DNA of 64,000 nucleotides, taken from positions 62,001-126,000 of the forward strand of contig JBFXEW010000007.1 of the NCBI GenBank assembly GCA_050179685.1. Reading direction: 5' to 3'. This document shows positions 16,495-25,845 of the stretch, piece after piece. The notes under the pieces are model-generated. The model did no database searches and was not told the origin of the DNA. It worked only from the letters and a program-made list of their open reading frames with translations. Origin of the DNA: GWE2-40-63 sp050179685 (GTDB lineage: Bacteria; Bacteroidota; Bacteroidia; Bacteroidales; SZUA-534). The position numbers and the translations under genes were made by a program. Within the stretch, counting starts at the first letter, position 1. Each line of letters starts with the position of its first letter.

Positions 16495-18909
16495 ATGTAT
16501 CAAGGAAAAATCCCATTAATAAACGACAAATTCGACTTTGCCATTTTTATGCAAATTCTGAAAAAGAGTTTATGGGTTTCCATTGTTTTAATTTTACTGT
16601 CGTTTTTTGCCGCATTTTTATATTTGCGTTACACCCAACCTTTGTATAGTACCCAAACCATAATTCAGATAAACGAAAACGATAGAACTACCCGCCTGTT
16701 AAACATTGAAGATGTTTATCAAAACGACGATATCTCAAAAGTAATAGAATTGCTGCGGTCGAAAGAATTTTTAAAACGAGCCTTTTCAAATCTGCCCTTG
16801 CAGGTGTCGTATTTTAGCGAAGGAACCTTTTTATCGACCGAACTTTACAAACGCTCTCCCTTTAAAGTGGAATGGAAAGCAATAAATCCAGCCATTTTTA
16901 ATTCCCCCATTTATATCGACTTTACAAATGAACAAAGCGGAATTATAACCACTTATGTAAAAAAAGAAGGTTACGATCAAAAAATTGCATTGAACCAATG
17001 GACTGCTGTTCAGGGCGGAGAAATAAAGGTTAGCATTTTAAACTTTGACGATATAAAGTCGCAGCAGGAAAACTACAAAAGCAACCGCTATTACTTTATA
17101 ATCAACAATCCGCAAACACTGGTCGATCAGCATTTACAAACCCTTCAGGTTTTCTTACAAAACCGTTCGGCCCAAACCATTCAGGTGGCTTACTCCGGTT
17201 ATAATCCTGAAAAAGCAGCCGACATTGTAAATACCATTGCCGAAGAGTATCTGAAATACGATGTTGAAAGTAAAAAAGAAAGTGCCGAGAGCATCCTGGC
17301 TTTTATCGAAGAACGTTTAAAACTGGTGTATCAGAACCTGGACGAAACCGAAAAACAACTTCACGATTTTAAAAAAGAAAATAAACTAAATCTTGATAAG
17401 TATCCGACGAATGGTTCGCCCTTCCCGATTTTTACGGCTAAAATATCAGAATTCGAAGACGAGTTAATTAATATTGAATTTGAACTGGTAACCCTGCAAC
17501 GAATCAGCACGCAGGTTGAAACCGATAACGCATTGAATATTTACGAGCTTATAGCGCTACTGTCGGGAACCAAATCGGAAGCAATTTTAGTAAGTGTATT
17601 AAACAATCTGCAACTGCTAATTTCAGAAAAAGAGCAACTGCTCAACGATGTAACTCCCAACAACCTGAAAATTAAACAACTCGAAAAGCAAATTGACAAC
17701 CAAAAAAACCTGCTCATCGATTTTATAAATTCAACCGTTCAACGATTAGAAAGTAGAAAGAACGATTACAAAACAAAAATTGCCGAATACGAAGAACGCT
17801 TGTTCAGCGACCGGAATTTCGACGAACTGGAATACTCAAAACTCGACAGGCTTTACACCATTAACGAAGGGTTTTATCACAAACTGATTGAGAAAAAAGC
17901 AGAATACCTGATTTCGCAAGCCGGTTACGTTTCGCAAAATACCATTCTCGAAAAAGCCAATGTACCGGCGCATCCCATTTCTCCCTTGAGCAAAAAAACC
18001 TATCCGGTATTTCTTTTATTGGGATTGTTTTTAGGTGGCGGTTTTATTTTGGTACGCTACCTGCTCTACGACGAGGTAACTTCAATCAATACCATTCAGA
18101 GTTACACCAATGCGCCCATTTTGGGTACTGTGCCGGTTTACAAAAAAGACATCCCGGTATCGCAACTGTTGGTAAACCGGCATCCAAATTCCTTGTTTTC
18201 AGAAGCTTTCAGAACCATACGATCGAACCTCCAGTTTATCTCGCATGGAGCCGAAACAAAAATTATTACCGTTTCGAGTACCATTTCAGGCGAAGGAAAA
18301 ACCTTTGTAGCCATTAACCTTGCCGGGATTCTGGCCATCTCAGGCAAAAAAGTGGTTATTCTCGACCTCGACTTACGTAAACCGCGTATTCATCTGGGAT
18401 TCAACACCAGTAACAACAAAGGAATAAGTACCTTGCTTATCGGAAAACACAAATTGGATGAATGTATTGAGAAATCGGACTTACCCAATTTCGATTACAT
18501 CACCGCCGGGCCGGTGCCTCCCAACCCTGCTGAGTTGGCCGCCGGAAAACAAATGGAAAACCTGCTGGTTGAACTCGAAGAACGATACGACATTATTATA
18601 ATTGATACTCCGCCGGTTGGCATTGTAACCGACGCACTGGCAAATCTTCAGCGAGCCAACTATCCCATTTATGTAATGAAGGCCAATGTGTCGAAAAGGC
18701 ATTTTATCGACAACATCAACAACCTGATTCATGTTAAAAACATGGATAATCTATCAGTTATTCTGAATGGCGTTGATGTGAACCAAAGGCGCTATGGTAA
18801 TTATGGCTACGGTTACGGCTACGGTTATGGCTACGGATATTATGCTGAAGATGAAGAAACAACCATTGGCCGCAGGCTTACCGAAAAATTACAAAAACTC
18901 AAGAAATGA
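16495..18909 (+). CDS. Polysaccharide co-polymerase with BY-kinase domain (Wzc-like)
   Basis: Inner-membrane chain-length regulator fused to a bacterial tyrosine kinase, 804 residues. TM1 lies at about 23-43, then a Wzz-type periplasmic domain with long coiled coil (about 255-470), TM2 around KTYPVFLLLGLFLGGGFIL, and a cytoplasmic kinase: SEAFRTIRSNLQF, Walker A STISGEGKT with Lys602, Walker A-prime VILDLDLRKP and Walker B IIIDTPPVG. The C-terminus carries a tyrosine cluster of nine tyrosines alternating with glycine (767-783), the autophosphorylation tail. It controls polymerisation and export through the OPX lipoprotein just upstream. The next gene overlaps its stop by four bases. Confidence 0.93.
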   Translation: MYQGKIPLINDKFDFAIFMQILKKSLWVSIVLILLSFFAAFLYLRYTQPLYSTQTIIQINENDRTTRLLNIEDVYQNDDISKVIELLRSKEFLKRAFSNLPLQVSYFSEGTFLSTELYKRSPFKVEWKAINPAIFNSPIYIDFTNEQSGIITTYVKKEGYDQKIALNQWTAVQGGEIKVSILNFDDIKSQQENYKSNRYYFIINNPQTLVDQHLQTLQVFLQNRSAQTIQVAYSGYNPEKAADIVNTIAEEYLKYDVESKKESAESILAFIEERLKLVYQNLDETEKQLHDFKKENKLNLDKYPTNGSPFPIFTAKISEFEDELINIEFELVTLQRISTQVETDNALNIYELIALLSGTKSEAILVSVLNNLQLLISEKEQLLNDVTPNNLKIKQLEKQIDNQKNLLIDFINSTVQRLESRKNDYKTKIAEYEERLFSDRNFDELEYSKLDRLYTINEGFYHKLIEKKAEYLISQAGYVSQNTILEKANVPAHPISPLSKKTYPVFLLLGLFLGGGFILVRYLLYDEVTSINTIQSYTNAPILGTVPVYKKDIPVSQLLVNRHPNSLFSEAFRTIRSNLQFISHGAETKIITVSSTISGEGKTFVAINLAGILAISGKKVVILDLDLRKPRIHLGFNTSNNKGISTLLIGKHKLDECIEKSDLPNFDYITAGPVPPNPAELAAGKQMENLLVELEERYDIIIIDTPPVGIVTDALANLQRANYPIYVMKANVSKRHFIDNINNLIHVKNMDNLSVILNGVDVNQRRYGNYGYGYGYGYGYGYYAEDEETTIGRRLTEKLQKLKK
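18805..18843 (+). repeat. In-frame Gly-Tyr codon repeat in the kinase tail
   Basis: Six consecutive Tyr-Gly codon pairs (TAT/TAC with GGC/GGT/GGA) form a degenerate 6-base tandem repeat. Slippage by whole units would add or remove Tyr-Gly pairs without breaking the frame. Confidence 0.75.
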
Positions 18910-19961
18910 CTTATACGCTTGCTTTGATTCTCTATTTTATTGTTGCGCTCACCCTTAGTTTGCTCATGCACCGCTTTTTTGTAATCCGCGCCGAGCGATA
19001 TAAAATAAAAAAAGCCAACACATCAGCCGAACGATGGAGCAGTCAAACCAAGCCAATTTTGGGCGGGCTTACATTTTACGCCTTGTTTTTAATGGGGGTT
19101 CTCACCTATTTCATTTTTTTCGATGCACAAAATTTATTGCATCCTGAGGTGCTTGCTACAATTCTGGTTGTAACTATAGGTTTCTTAATGGGCCTTGCCG
19201 ACGATATGCTGAATACACCTCCCGGATTTAAATTTGTTTTTCAGGTACTAAGTGCTTTAATTTTAATCTACTCCGGATTATACATTCAGGTTTTCGAAAA
19301 CTTTTGGCTGAATTATGGCTTAACCCTGTTTTGGGTGGTTGGTATCATGAATTCACTGAACATGCTCGATAATATGGATGCAGTAACCACTTCGGTAACC
19401 TCAACCATTTTAGCGGGTTCATTGCTTGTACTTGCATTTACTGATTCCTCGGCTGGTGTTTTCTTTATTATTGCTCTGGCAGTTTTTGCTTCATTACTTA
19501 GTTTTTTATACTACAACTGGAATCCGGCAAAAATGTATATGGGCGACAATGGCTCACAATTCCTGGGTGCATTTATGGCCATTATCAGTATTAAGGTTTT
19601 TTGGAATGCTCCCTCGGTGAACGATTTTTCAAATTGGTTTCCTTTCCTGTTTGCTTTTTTAGCATTTGTTGTTCCGATATCCGACACCAGTTCGGTTACT
19701 ATAAACCGCTTGCTGCGGGGACAATCGCCTTTTATTGGGGGCCGCGATCATACCACTCACCATTTATCGTACCTTGGCCTTTCTGACCGGGGCGTAGCCT
19801 TGGTTTTGCTTACATTAAACGCAATTTTTACCGGTCTGGCTGTTTTTATGATTCTCGATCCAAACCAAACAATTATAAATCATTGGTTGGTAGGAATAAT
19901 AGCCTTGTTGGTGGGTATAACCCTTTATGCAATTACCAAAATTTCGAAGCCAAAAAAGTAA
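18906..19961 (+). CDS. Undecaprenyl-phosphate glycosyl-1-phosphate transferase (MraY/WecA family)
   Basis: Integral membrane enzyme that loads a sugar-1-phosphate from a UDP-sugar onto undecaprenyl phosphate, starting repeat-unit assembly. The 351-residue protein has about ten hydrophobic segments. Diagnostic motifs are GLADDMLNTP (the DD pair), NSLNMLDNMDAV, MYMGDNGSQFLG (catalytic Asp) and the cytoplasmic GGRDHTTHHLSYLGLS histidine motif, which is WecA-like rather than MraY-like. The ATG overlaps the kinase stop by four bases, so the genes are translationally coupled. The natural sugar (GlcNAc or another N-acetyl sugar) is inferred from the family. Confidence 0.9.
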   Translation: MTYTLALILYFIVALTLSLLMHRFFVIRAERYKIKKANTSAERWSSQTKPILGGLTFYALFLMGVLTYFIFFDAQNLLHPEVLATILVVTIGFLMGLADDMLNTPPGFKFVFQVLSALILIYSGLYIQVFENFWLNYGLTLFWVVGIMNSLNMLDNMDAVTTSVTSTILAGSLLVLAFTDSSAGVFFIIALAVFASLLSFLYYNWNPAKMYMGDNGSQFLGAFMAIISIKVFWNAPSVNDFSNWFPFLFAFLAFVVPISDTSSVTINRLLRGQSPFIGGRDHTTHHLSYLGLSDRGVALVLLTLNAIFTGLAVFMILDPNQTIINHWLVGIIALLVGITLYAITKISKPKK

Positions 19962-20012
19962 ACCTTTTCGCTCTTTAGCGGTATACAAGTCAAACAATTT
20001 TATCTCAATACT

Positions 20013-20969
20013 ATGTTAAAACAATTCGTTGTAATTGGAAGTTTCTCGTTTTTTATTGTGGCAGCCATAATTATTTTAACTGCATCATCGACAAATGAAC
20101 AAGCCGACCATCAAAATTCACCTTCGTTTAATCCACATTACGCCATAACACCCGTTCCAATACCCGACAAAATTGCATTTGCCGGTGAAGAAGTTCCCGT
20201 TGGAAATTTCGATGTATTTGAAAGTCTCGACCGCGAGATGCTGGTAAATACTTACTGGCAATCGCAAACGCTGCTATTAATAAAAAAAGCTCATCGCTAT
20301 TTTCCGCTCATTGAGCCCATTCTTAAAGAAGCAGGCGTCCCCGACGATTTAAAGTACCTGGCTGTTGCCGAAAGTGGTTTGGCAAATGTAGTATCACCGG
20401 CTCGTGCCGAGGGTTTTTGGCAGTTTCTTGATGGCACCGCACGCGATTATAAACTGGAAGTAAACAGCGAAGTGGACGAGCGCTATCATGTTGAAAAAGC
20501 AACATTTGCCGCGGCTCAGTTTTTAAAAGAATCGTACCAAAAATACGGAACCTGGACCATGGCAGCGGCATCGTATAATATGGGCCGTCGAAATATAAGT
20601 CGCCAAATCGACCGACAAAAATCAAGTAATTATTTCGATTTGGTTCTGGGTGAAGAAACCGGACGTTATGTTTATCGGCTGGTAGCCTTAAAACTAATTA
20701 TGGAAAATCCCGACAAATACGGTTTTTACATTAACGACAAGCAAAAATACCAAAGCATAAAATATACACTGGTCGAAGTAGATACTACAGTAACAAATCT
20801 GGCCGATTTTGCTCACCAGATGGGAATTAATTACAAAGTACTGAAAGAATTAAACCCGTGGTTACGCGACGATAAACTAACCAACAAAACAGGAAAAAAA
20901 TATCAGATAAAAATTGCGGATACCACTTTACGAACCGTGGTTCCGGATACTTTATTTTACAAAAAATAA
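20013..20969 (+). CDS. Lytic transglycosylase with SLT domain
   Basis: Periplasmic peptidoglycan lyase of 318 residues. An uncleaved or signal-anchor segment lies at about 7-26. The SLT domain includes LKYLAVAESGLANV with catalytic Glu120, VSPARAEGFWQFLDGTA and AAASYNMGRRNISRQI. The C-terminal 60 residues (VEVDTTVTNLADFAHQMGIN) resemble a degenerate LysM. It is shorter than the MltD-like enzyme at 5386 and lacks clear LysM repeats. It is located between the polysaccharide segment and uvrA; no functional link is evident. Confidence 0.88.
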   Translation: MLKQFVVIGSFSFFIVAAIIILTASSTNEQADHQNSPSFNPHYAITPVPIPDKIAFAGEEVPVGNFDVFESLDREMLVNTYWQSQTLLLIKKAHRYFPLIEPILKEAGVPDDLKYLAVAESGLANVVSPARAEGFWQFLDGTARDYKLEVNSEVDERYHVEKATFAAAQFLKESYQKYGTWTMAAASYNMGRRNISRQIDRQKSSNYFDLVLGEETGRYVYRLVALKLIMENPDKYGFYINDKQKYQSIKYTLVEVDTTVTNLADFAHQMGINYKVLKELNPWLRDDKLTNKTGKKYQIKIADTTLRTVVPDTLFYKK

Positions 20970-21089
20970 TAGGGCCCGGAATCAAAATCACAAACCTGTT
21001 GAAACAAAAGCTTTGCTGAATTTGTATCTCAGTCCGGAGTTGTTATTCATATATTTATTGAGGTAACTTAAATTATCCAAAACTCTCAA

Positions 21090-21097
21090 TATCTTTG
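21090..21097 (+). promoter_or_regulatory. -7 element for uvrA
   Basis: TATCTTTG is a perfect TAnnTTTG, 14 bases before the first uvrA ATG. No standard -33 box, and no copy of the palindrome seen in front of dinB. Confidence 0.6.
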
Positions 21098-21111
21098 CCC
21101 ATATTTTAAAA

Positions 21112-23955
21112 ATGCCTGAAATGGAAAGTCACATCGAAAACGATGAAGAAATAAAAGTATACGGAGCCAAAGTACACAACTTAAAAAACATCGATGTTAC
21201 CATTCCCCGAAATAAACTCACGGTTATTACCGGTTTAAGCGGAAGCGGAAAATCGTCGTTGGCTTTTGATACCATTTATGCCGAAGGGCAGCGCCGCTAC
21301 ATGGAAACCTTTTCGGCTTACGCCCGTCAGTTTTTGGGCAATATGGAGCGCCCCGATGTGGATAAGATTACCGGCTTAAGTCCGGTAATTTCAATTGAGC
21401 AAAAAACCACAAACAAAAACCCACGCTCAACGGTGGGTACCATCACTGAAATTTACGATTTTCTGCGCCTGCTTTTTGCCCGGGCTGCCGATGCCTATTC
21501 GTTTAATACCGGCGAAAAAATGGTGAAATACACCGACGAACAAATAACCCAGCTGCTGATTGAAAAACTCAACGGTAAAAAAATATATATTCTCGCCCCG
21601 CTGGTTCAAGGACGTAAAGGTCACTATAAAGAACTTTTTGAACAGCTTATAAAAAAAGGCTTTATTTATGCCCGCATCAACGGAAAAGTGCTGGATTTAA
21701 AACCCGGATTGCGGCTCGACCGATACAAAACGCACAACATCGAAGTGGTTATCGACCGCTTATTGATTGATGATAAAGATGTAAAACGCATTCGGGAATC
21801 GCTGCAAATAGCCATGAAACAAGGCGAAGGCGTTACTTTGGTTTTAGATGCAGAATCGAACGAGTTGCATTATTTCAGCCGTCACCTGATGTGCCCAACC
21901 ACGGGCATTTCGTACAACGAACCCGCACCTCACACCTTTTCTTTTAATTCGCCGGTAGGAGCCTGTCCCAAATGTAAAGGACTGGGCATCATTAACCAAA
22001 TAGATTTAGATAAAGTAATTCCCGATCCCAAACTCAGCATAAAAAAAGGAGGCATTGCCCCGCTGGGAAAACACAAAAGCAACCTAATTTTCTGGCAAAT
22101 TGAAGCCATTGCCGATAAATTCAAATTTAAACTCGATACGCCCATAAAAGATATTCCTGAAGATGCACTCGATGCAATTTTAAATGGTTCCGACGAACCT
22201 TTTAAATTACAAAACACGCCTTTAGGAAATGCATCGAATTATTTTTTAAGCTTTCCGGGAGTATTAAGTTACCTTCAGGCTGAACAAGGCGACGAAGCTA
22301 TCAGCGAATCGAGAAACGGGCGTTTTCAAAACTACATCAGCGAATCAACATGCCCCGAATGTCAGGGAACCCGCCTAAGAAAAGAAACCTTGTTTTTTAA
22401 GATTGCGAAAAAAAACATTGCCGAACTTTCACAAATGGATATTGGAGCCTTGGCTGAATGGCTGAATGGCGTTGAAGATAGAATGAGCTCAAAACAAAAA
22501 CAAATTGCTACGGAAATTCTGAAAGAAATCCGTTCCCGATTGGGCTTTTTGTTGCAGGTTGGTTTAAATTACCTGTCGTTAAACCGTTCGTCTAAATCTC
22601 TATCGGGTGGCGAGAGTCAGCGCATCAGGCTGGCAACGCAAATTGGTTCGCAACTGGTTAATGTTTTGTACATTCTCGATGAACCCAGCATTGGCTTGCA
22701 TCAGCGCGATAATCACCGCCTGATAAATTCATTGAAGGAATTGCGCGATTCCGGTAATTCGGTAATTGTTGTGGAGCACGATAAAGACATGATTCTATCG
22801 GCCGATCATGTGGTTGATATTGGCCCTATGGCCGGACGAAACGGAGGGAAAATTGTTGCCCAGGGAACACCAGCCGACATTCAGGCTTCCTGCTCGCTTA
22901 CTGCCGAATACCTGAACGGCCATAAAAAAATTACAATTCCCGAAAAACGACGCGAAGGAAACGGAAAAAGCATTACAATAAAAGGAGCCAGCGGGCATAA
23001 CCTGAAAAATGTATCGGTAAGCATTCCTTTAGGGAAATTTATTTGTGTTACCGGAGTTTCGGGAAGTGGCAAATCGAGTTTGATAAACGAAACCCTGCAT
23101 CCCATATTAAACAAGCATTTTTACAACGCTTTAAAACAAGCGCTTCCCTACAAATCGATTCAGGGAATTGAGCATATCGACAAAGTTATTGAAGTAAATC
23201 AATCGCCTCTGGGAAGAACCCCACGGAGCAATCCGGCTACTTACACCGGTGTTTTTTCCGATATACGCGATATTTTTGCCCGCCTACCCGAAGCCCAGAT
23301 TCGCGGTTATAAACCCGGGCGCTTTTCGTTTAACGTAAAGGGCGGACGCTGTGAAACCTGCAAAGGTGCGGGAGTTCAAACTATTGAAATGAATTTTTTA
23401 CCCGATGTTTATGTGCATTGCAACGAATGTCAGGGACGCCGTTACAACCGCGAAACCCTTGAGGTTCGTTACAAAGGAAAATCGATTTCCGATGTGCTCG
23501 ACATGACCATAAACCGCGGGGTTGAATTCTTTGAAAATGTTCCCAAAATTTTACAGAAATTAAATGCGCTCCAGTCGGTTGGATTAGGTTACATAACACT
23601 GGGCCAGGCCTCAACAACGCTAAGCGGAGGAGAATCGCAGCGCGTAAAACTGGCCACCGAACTGTCGAAAAAAGATACCGGACGAACCCTGTATATTCTC
23701 GACGAACCCACAACCGGCCTGCATTTCGAAGATATCAGGGTACTGCTTAAAGTTCTTAACAAACTGGTAAATAAAGGCAATACAGTAATTGTAATTGAAC
23801 ACAACCTCGATGTAATTAAAGTAGCCGACCACCTTATCGACATTGGGCCCGAAGGAGGCGACGCCGGAGGAAAAATTCTTTTTGAAGGAACACCCGAAGC
23901 ATTGGTTAAATCGGGAAAGGGCTATACTTCGCAATTTTTAAAAGACGAAATGTAA
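21112..23955 (+). CDS. uvrA: Excinuclease ABC subunit A
   Basis: DNA-damage sensor of nucleotide excision repair; a dimer loads UvrB at lesions. The 947-residue protein is normal length and contains two ABC ATPase halves: Walker A TGLSGSGKSSLAF and TGVSGSGKSSLINE, ABC signatures LSGGESQRIRLA and LSGGESQRVKLA, and Walker B regions ILDEPSIGLHQ and ILDEPTTGLHF. Zinc-binding cysteine pairs appear at CPKCKGLG, CPECQGTR, CETCKGAG and CNECQGRR. ATGs at 21112 and 21121 are both possible starts; the -7 element slightly favours the first. No overlap with neighbouring genes. Confidence 0.97.
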   Translation: MPEMESHIENDEEIKVYGAKVHNLKNIDVTIPRNKLTVITGLSGSGKSSLAFDTIYAEGQRRYMETFSAYARQFLGNMERPDVDKITGLSPVISIEQKTTNKNPRSTVGTITEIYDFLRLLFARAADAYSFNTGEKMVKYTDEQITQLLIEKLNGKKIYILAPLVQGRKGHYKELFEQLIKKGFIYARINGKVLDLKPGLRLDRYKTHNIEVVIDRLLIDDKDVKRIRESLQIAMKQGEGVTLVLDAESNELHYFSRHLMCPTTGISYNEPAPHTFSFNSPVGACPKCKGLGIINQIDLDKVIPDPKLSIKKGGIAPLGKHKSNLIFWQIEAIADKFKFKLDTPIKDIPEDALDAILNGSDEPFKLQNTPLGNASNYFLSFPGVLSYLQAEQGDEAISESRNGRFQNYISESTCPECQGTRLRKETLFFKIAKKNIAELSQMDIGALAEWLNGVEDRMSSKQKQIATEILKEIRSRLGFLLQVGLNYLSLNRSSKSLSGGESQRIRLATQIGSQLVNVLYILDEPSIGLHQRDNHRLINSLKELRDSGNSVIVVEHDKDMILSADHVVDIGPMAGRNGGKIVAQGTPADIQASCSLTAEYLNGHKKITIPEKRREGNGKSITIKGASGHNLKNVSVSIPLGKFICVTGVSGSGKSSLINETLHPILNKHFYNALKQALPYKSIQGIEHIDKVIEVNQSPLGRTPRSNPATYTGVFSDIRDIFARLPEAQIRGYKPGRFSFNVKGGRCETCKGAGVQTIEMNFLPDVYVHCNECQGRRYNRETLEVRYKGKSISDVLDMTINRGVEFFENVPKILQKLNALQSVGLGYITLGQASTTLSGGESQRVKLATELSKKDTGRTLYILDEPTTGLHFEDIRVLLKVLNKLVNKGNTVIVIEHNLDVIKVADHLIDIGPEGGDAGGKILFEGTPEALVKSGKGYTSQFLKDEM

Positions 23956-24023
23956 GTTTTTGTTGAGCAGTTTCAAGAAATAAATTATCTTTAATCGGAG
24001 CCAAAATTTCAATCTTTAGTATC

Positions 24024-25682
24024 ATGATAGAGATAATTTGTGTAAACAATAAACAAACTAAAAAGTATCCTTTGGGTACTACTTTGGCCGAGATTGCCAA
24101 AAAAACGAATATTCAGTTAAAACATCCGGTTTTAGGAGCCTTTGTAAACAACAAACTCAAGGAACTCTCTTACAATATTTACAAACCAAAAACGGTTGAA
24201 TTCATCGATATTTCGCATCCCGACGGTATGCGTATGTACGTGCGTTCCCTGTCGTTTGTGCTGCAGAAAGCAGTTAGCGAAGTGGTTCCCGGCAAGCGGA
24301 TAAAAATTGAACATTCTATATCGAAAGGCTACTATTGCGAATTTGATGGCGATAAAAACTCCATCGACATTGATACCGTATTTGCCATCGGGAATCGCAT
24401 GCGTGAGATTATTGAAGCGGACATGCCTTTTTCGCGCGATGAAATTTTATCGACCGAAGCAATAAAACTCTTTGAAGACCATGGCCTGGTGGAAAAGGCC
24501 CTGTTGTTTAAATCAAGACCACAACTTTATTCATCGGTTTACCGGCTCGATAATTCCATCGATTACTTTTATGGTTTTTTGGTACCTTCTACCGGTTATC
24601 TTAAGGTGTTCGATTTGGTAAAATATTACGACGGAATGCTGTTAATTGTACCAAAAACGGAAAACCCCGACGAATGTGAAGAAATTATTATTCAGGATAA
24701 ATTATTCGAAGTTTTTCAGGAATACCAGGATTGGGGCGAGATACTGAAAGTTGCCTACATCGGGAATATCAATCAGGTTGTTAAAGACAAGCAGATTAGC
24801 GAATTAATTAAAATATCGGAAGCACTGCACGAGAAAAAAGTAGCCAATATTGCCGACATGATTGCCCACCGTCCCGAACATCCGAAACTAATACTGATTT
24901 CCGGACCTTCATCGAGCGGAAAAACTACTTTTGCCAACCGGCTGGCAGTTCAATTAAAAGTAGCCGGACTTACGCCAGTAACCCTGTCGCTCGATAATTA
25001 TTTTGTTAACCGCGAATTAACCCCGCGCGACGAAAACGGAGAATACGACTTTGAAGCCATTGAAGCGCTTGATTTACATTTGCTAAACGACAACCTGATA
25101 CGTCTTTTTGCCGGCGAAACAGTCGATTTACCCAAGTTCTCGTTCCATACCGGACAGCGCTTTTACGAAAACGATTTGCTAAGCATCGACGATAAAACCA
25201 TAATTATTGCCGAAGGAATTCATGCGCTGAATCCGAGGCTTACTTCAGAAATTGACGAGGCTACCAAATTTAAAATTTATGTATCGGCCCTAACTACTGT
25301 TTCGCTCGATAATCACAACCGTATTCCCACGACCGATACTCGTTTGGTGCGTCGAATTATCCGCGACTACAAATACCGGAATTACAGTGCGGTTGAAACC
25401 ATTAACCGTTGGGCCAGTGTGCGTAAGGGCGAAGAAAAGTACATATTTCCTTATCAGGAGAACGCCGACGTAATGTTTAATACGGCGGTTCATTATGAAA
25501 CCGGAGTGCTAAAACGCTATGCCGAACCTATTTTACACGAGGTCCCCTCGAACAACAAAGCCTATCGCGAAGCCACGCGATTGCTTAAATTCTTTAGCTA
25601 TGTGGTTCCCATTGCCGACGAAGAAATTCCTCCCACATCAATCTTACGTGAATTTTTAGGAGGAAGTAGTTTTAAGTATTAA
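24024..25682 (+). CDS. Uridine kinase-like nucleoside kinase fused to TGS and ThrRS-type SAD domains
   Basis: Three-part cytoplasmic protein of 552 residues. Residues 1-65 form a TGS domain (EIICVNNKQTKKYPLGTTL). Residues about 70-230 resemble the second additional domain of threonyl/alanyl-tRNA synthetases, with SISKGYYCEFDGD and EIIEADMPFSRDE. From about 285 comes a phosphoribulokinase/uridine kinase domain: P-loop SGPSSSGKTT with Lys300, LSLDNYFVN and RRIIRDYKYR. It should phosphorylate uridine/cytidine or a related nucleoside; the N-terminal modules imply RNA or nucleotide sensing. Such fusions are conserved in Bacteroidota and some Firmicutes, usually annotated only as nucleoside kinase. 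No operon partner is evident. Confidence 0.88.
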   Translation: MIEIICVNNKQTKKYPLGTTLAEIAKKTNIQLKHPVLGAFVNNKLKELSYNIYKPKTVEFIDISHPDGMRMYVRSLSFVLQKAVSEVVPGKRIKIEHSISKGYYCEFDGDKNSIDIDTVFAIGNRMREIIEADMPFSRDEILSTEAIKLFEDHGLVEKALLFKSRPQLYSSVYRLDNSIDYFYGFLVPSTGYLKVFDLVKYYDGMLLIVPKTENPDECEEIIIQDKLFEVFQEYQDWGEILKVAYIGNINQVVKDKQISELIKISEALHEKKVANIADMIAHRPEHPKLILISGPSSSGKTTFANRLAVQLKVAGLTPVTLSLDNYFVNRELTPRDENGEYDFEAIEALDLHLLNDNLIRLFAGETVDLPKFSFHTGQRFYENDLLSIDDKTIIIAEGIHALNPRLTSEIDEATKFKIYVSALTTVSLDNHNRIPTTDTRLVRRIIRDYKYRNYSAVETINRWASVRKGEEKYIFPYQENADVMFNTAVHYETGVLKRYAEPILHEVPSNNKAYREATRLLKFFSYVVPIADEEIPPTSILREFLGGSSFKY

Positions 25683-25777
25683 ACATAAAAACTTTGTGGT
25701 GAATGGGAAATAATTGGGTTCAGAACCATAAATTATTAACATTTTATCAACTTTAATAGGCTGTAACCACTGTAAAA

Positions 25778-25808
25778 TTTGATTGTAAAGGGTTTTTAAG
25801 TATTTTAG
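25778..25808 (+). promoter_or_regulatory. Candidate promoter for the SPOR-domain gene
   Basis: TTTG at 25778-25781 and TATTTTAG at 25801-25808 are 19 bases apart; the -7 box has one mismatch to TAnnTTTG. The ATG is 38 bases downstream. Confidence 0.5.
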
Positions 25809-25845
25809 CATTCAATTATTCAGGCAAATTGTTTAATAATTTCCT

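Noticed and set aside
23986..23993. TATCTTTA before the uridine kinase-like gene as a promoter
   Set aside because: One mismatch in the -7 box and a 23-base spacing to the nearest TTTG make it too weak to list.
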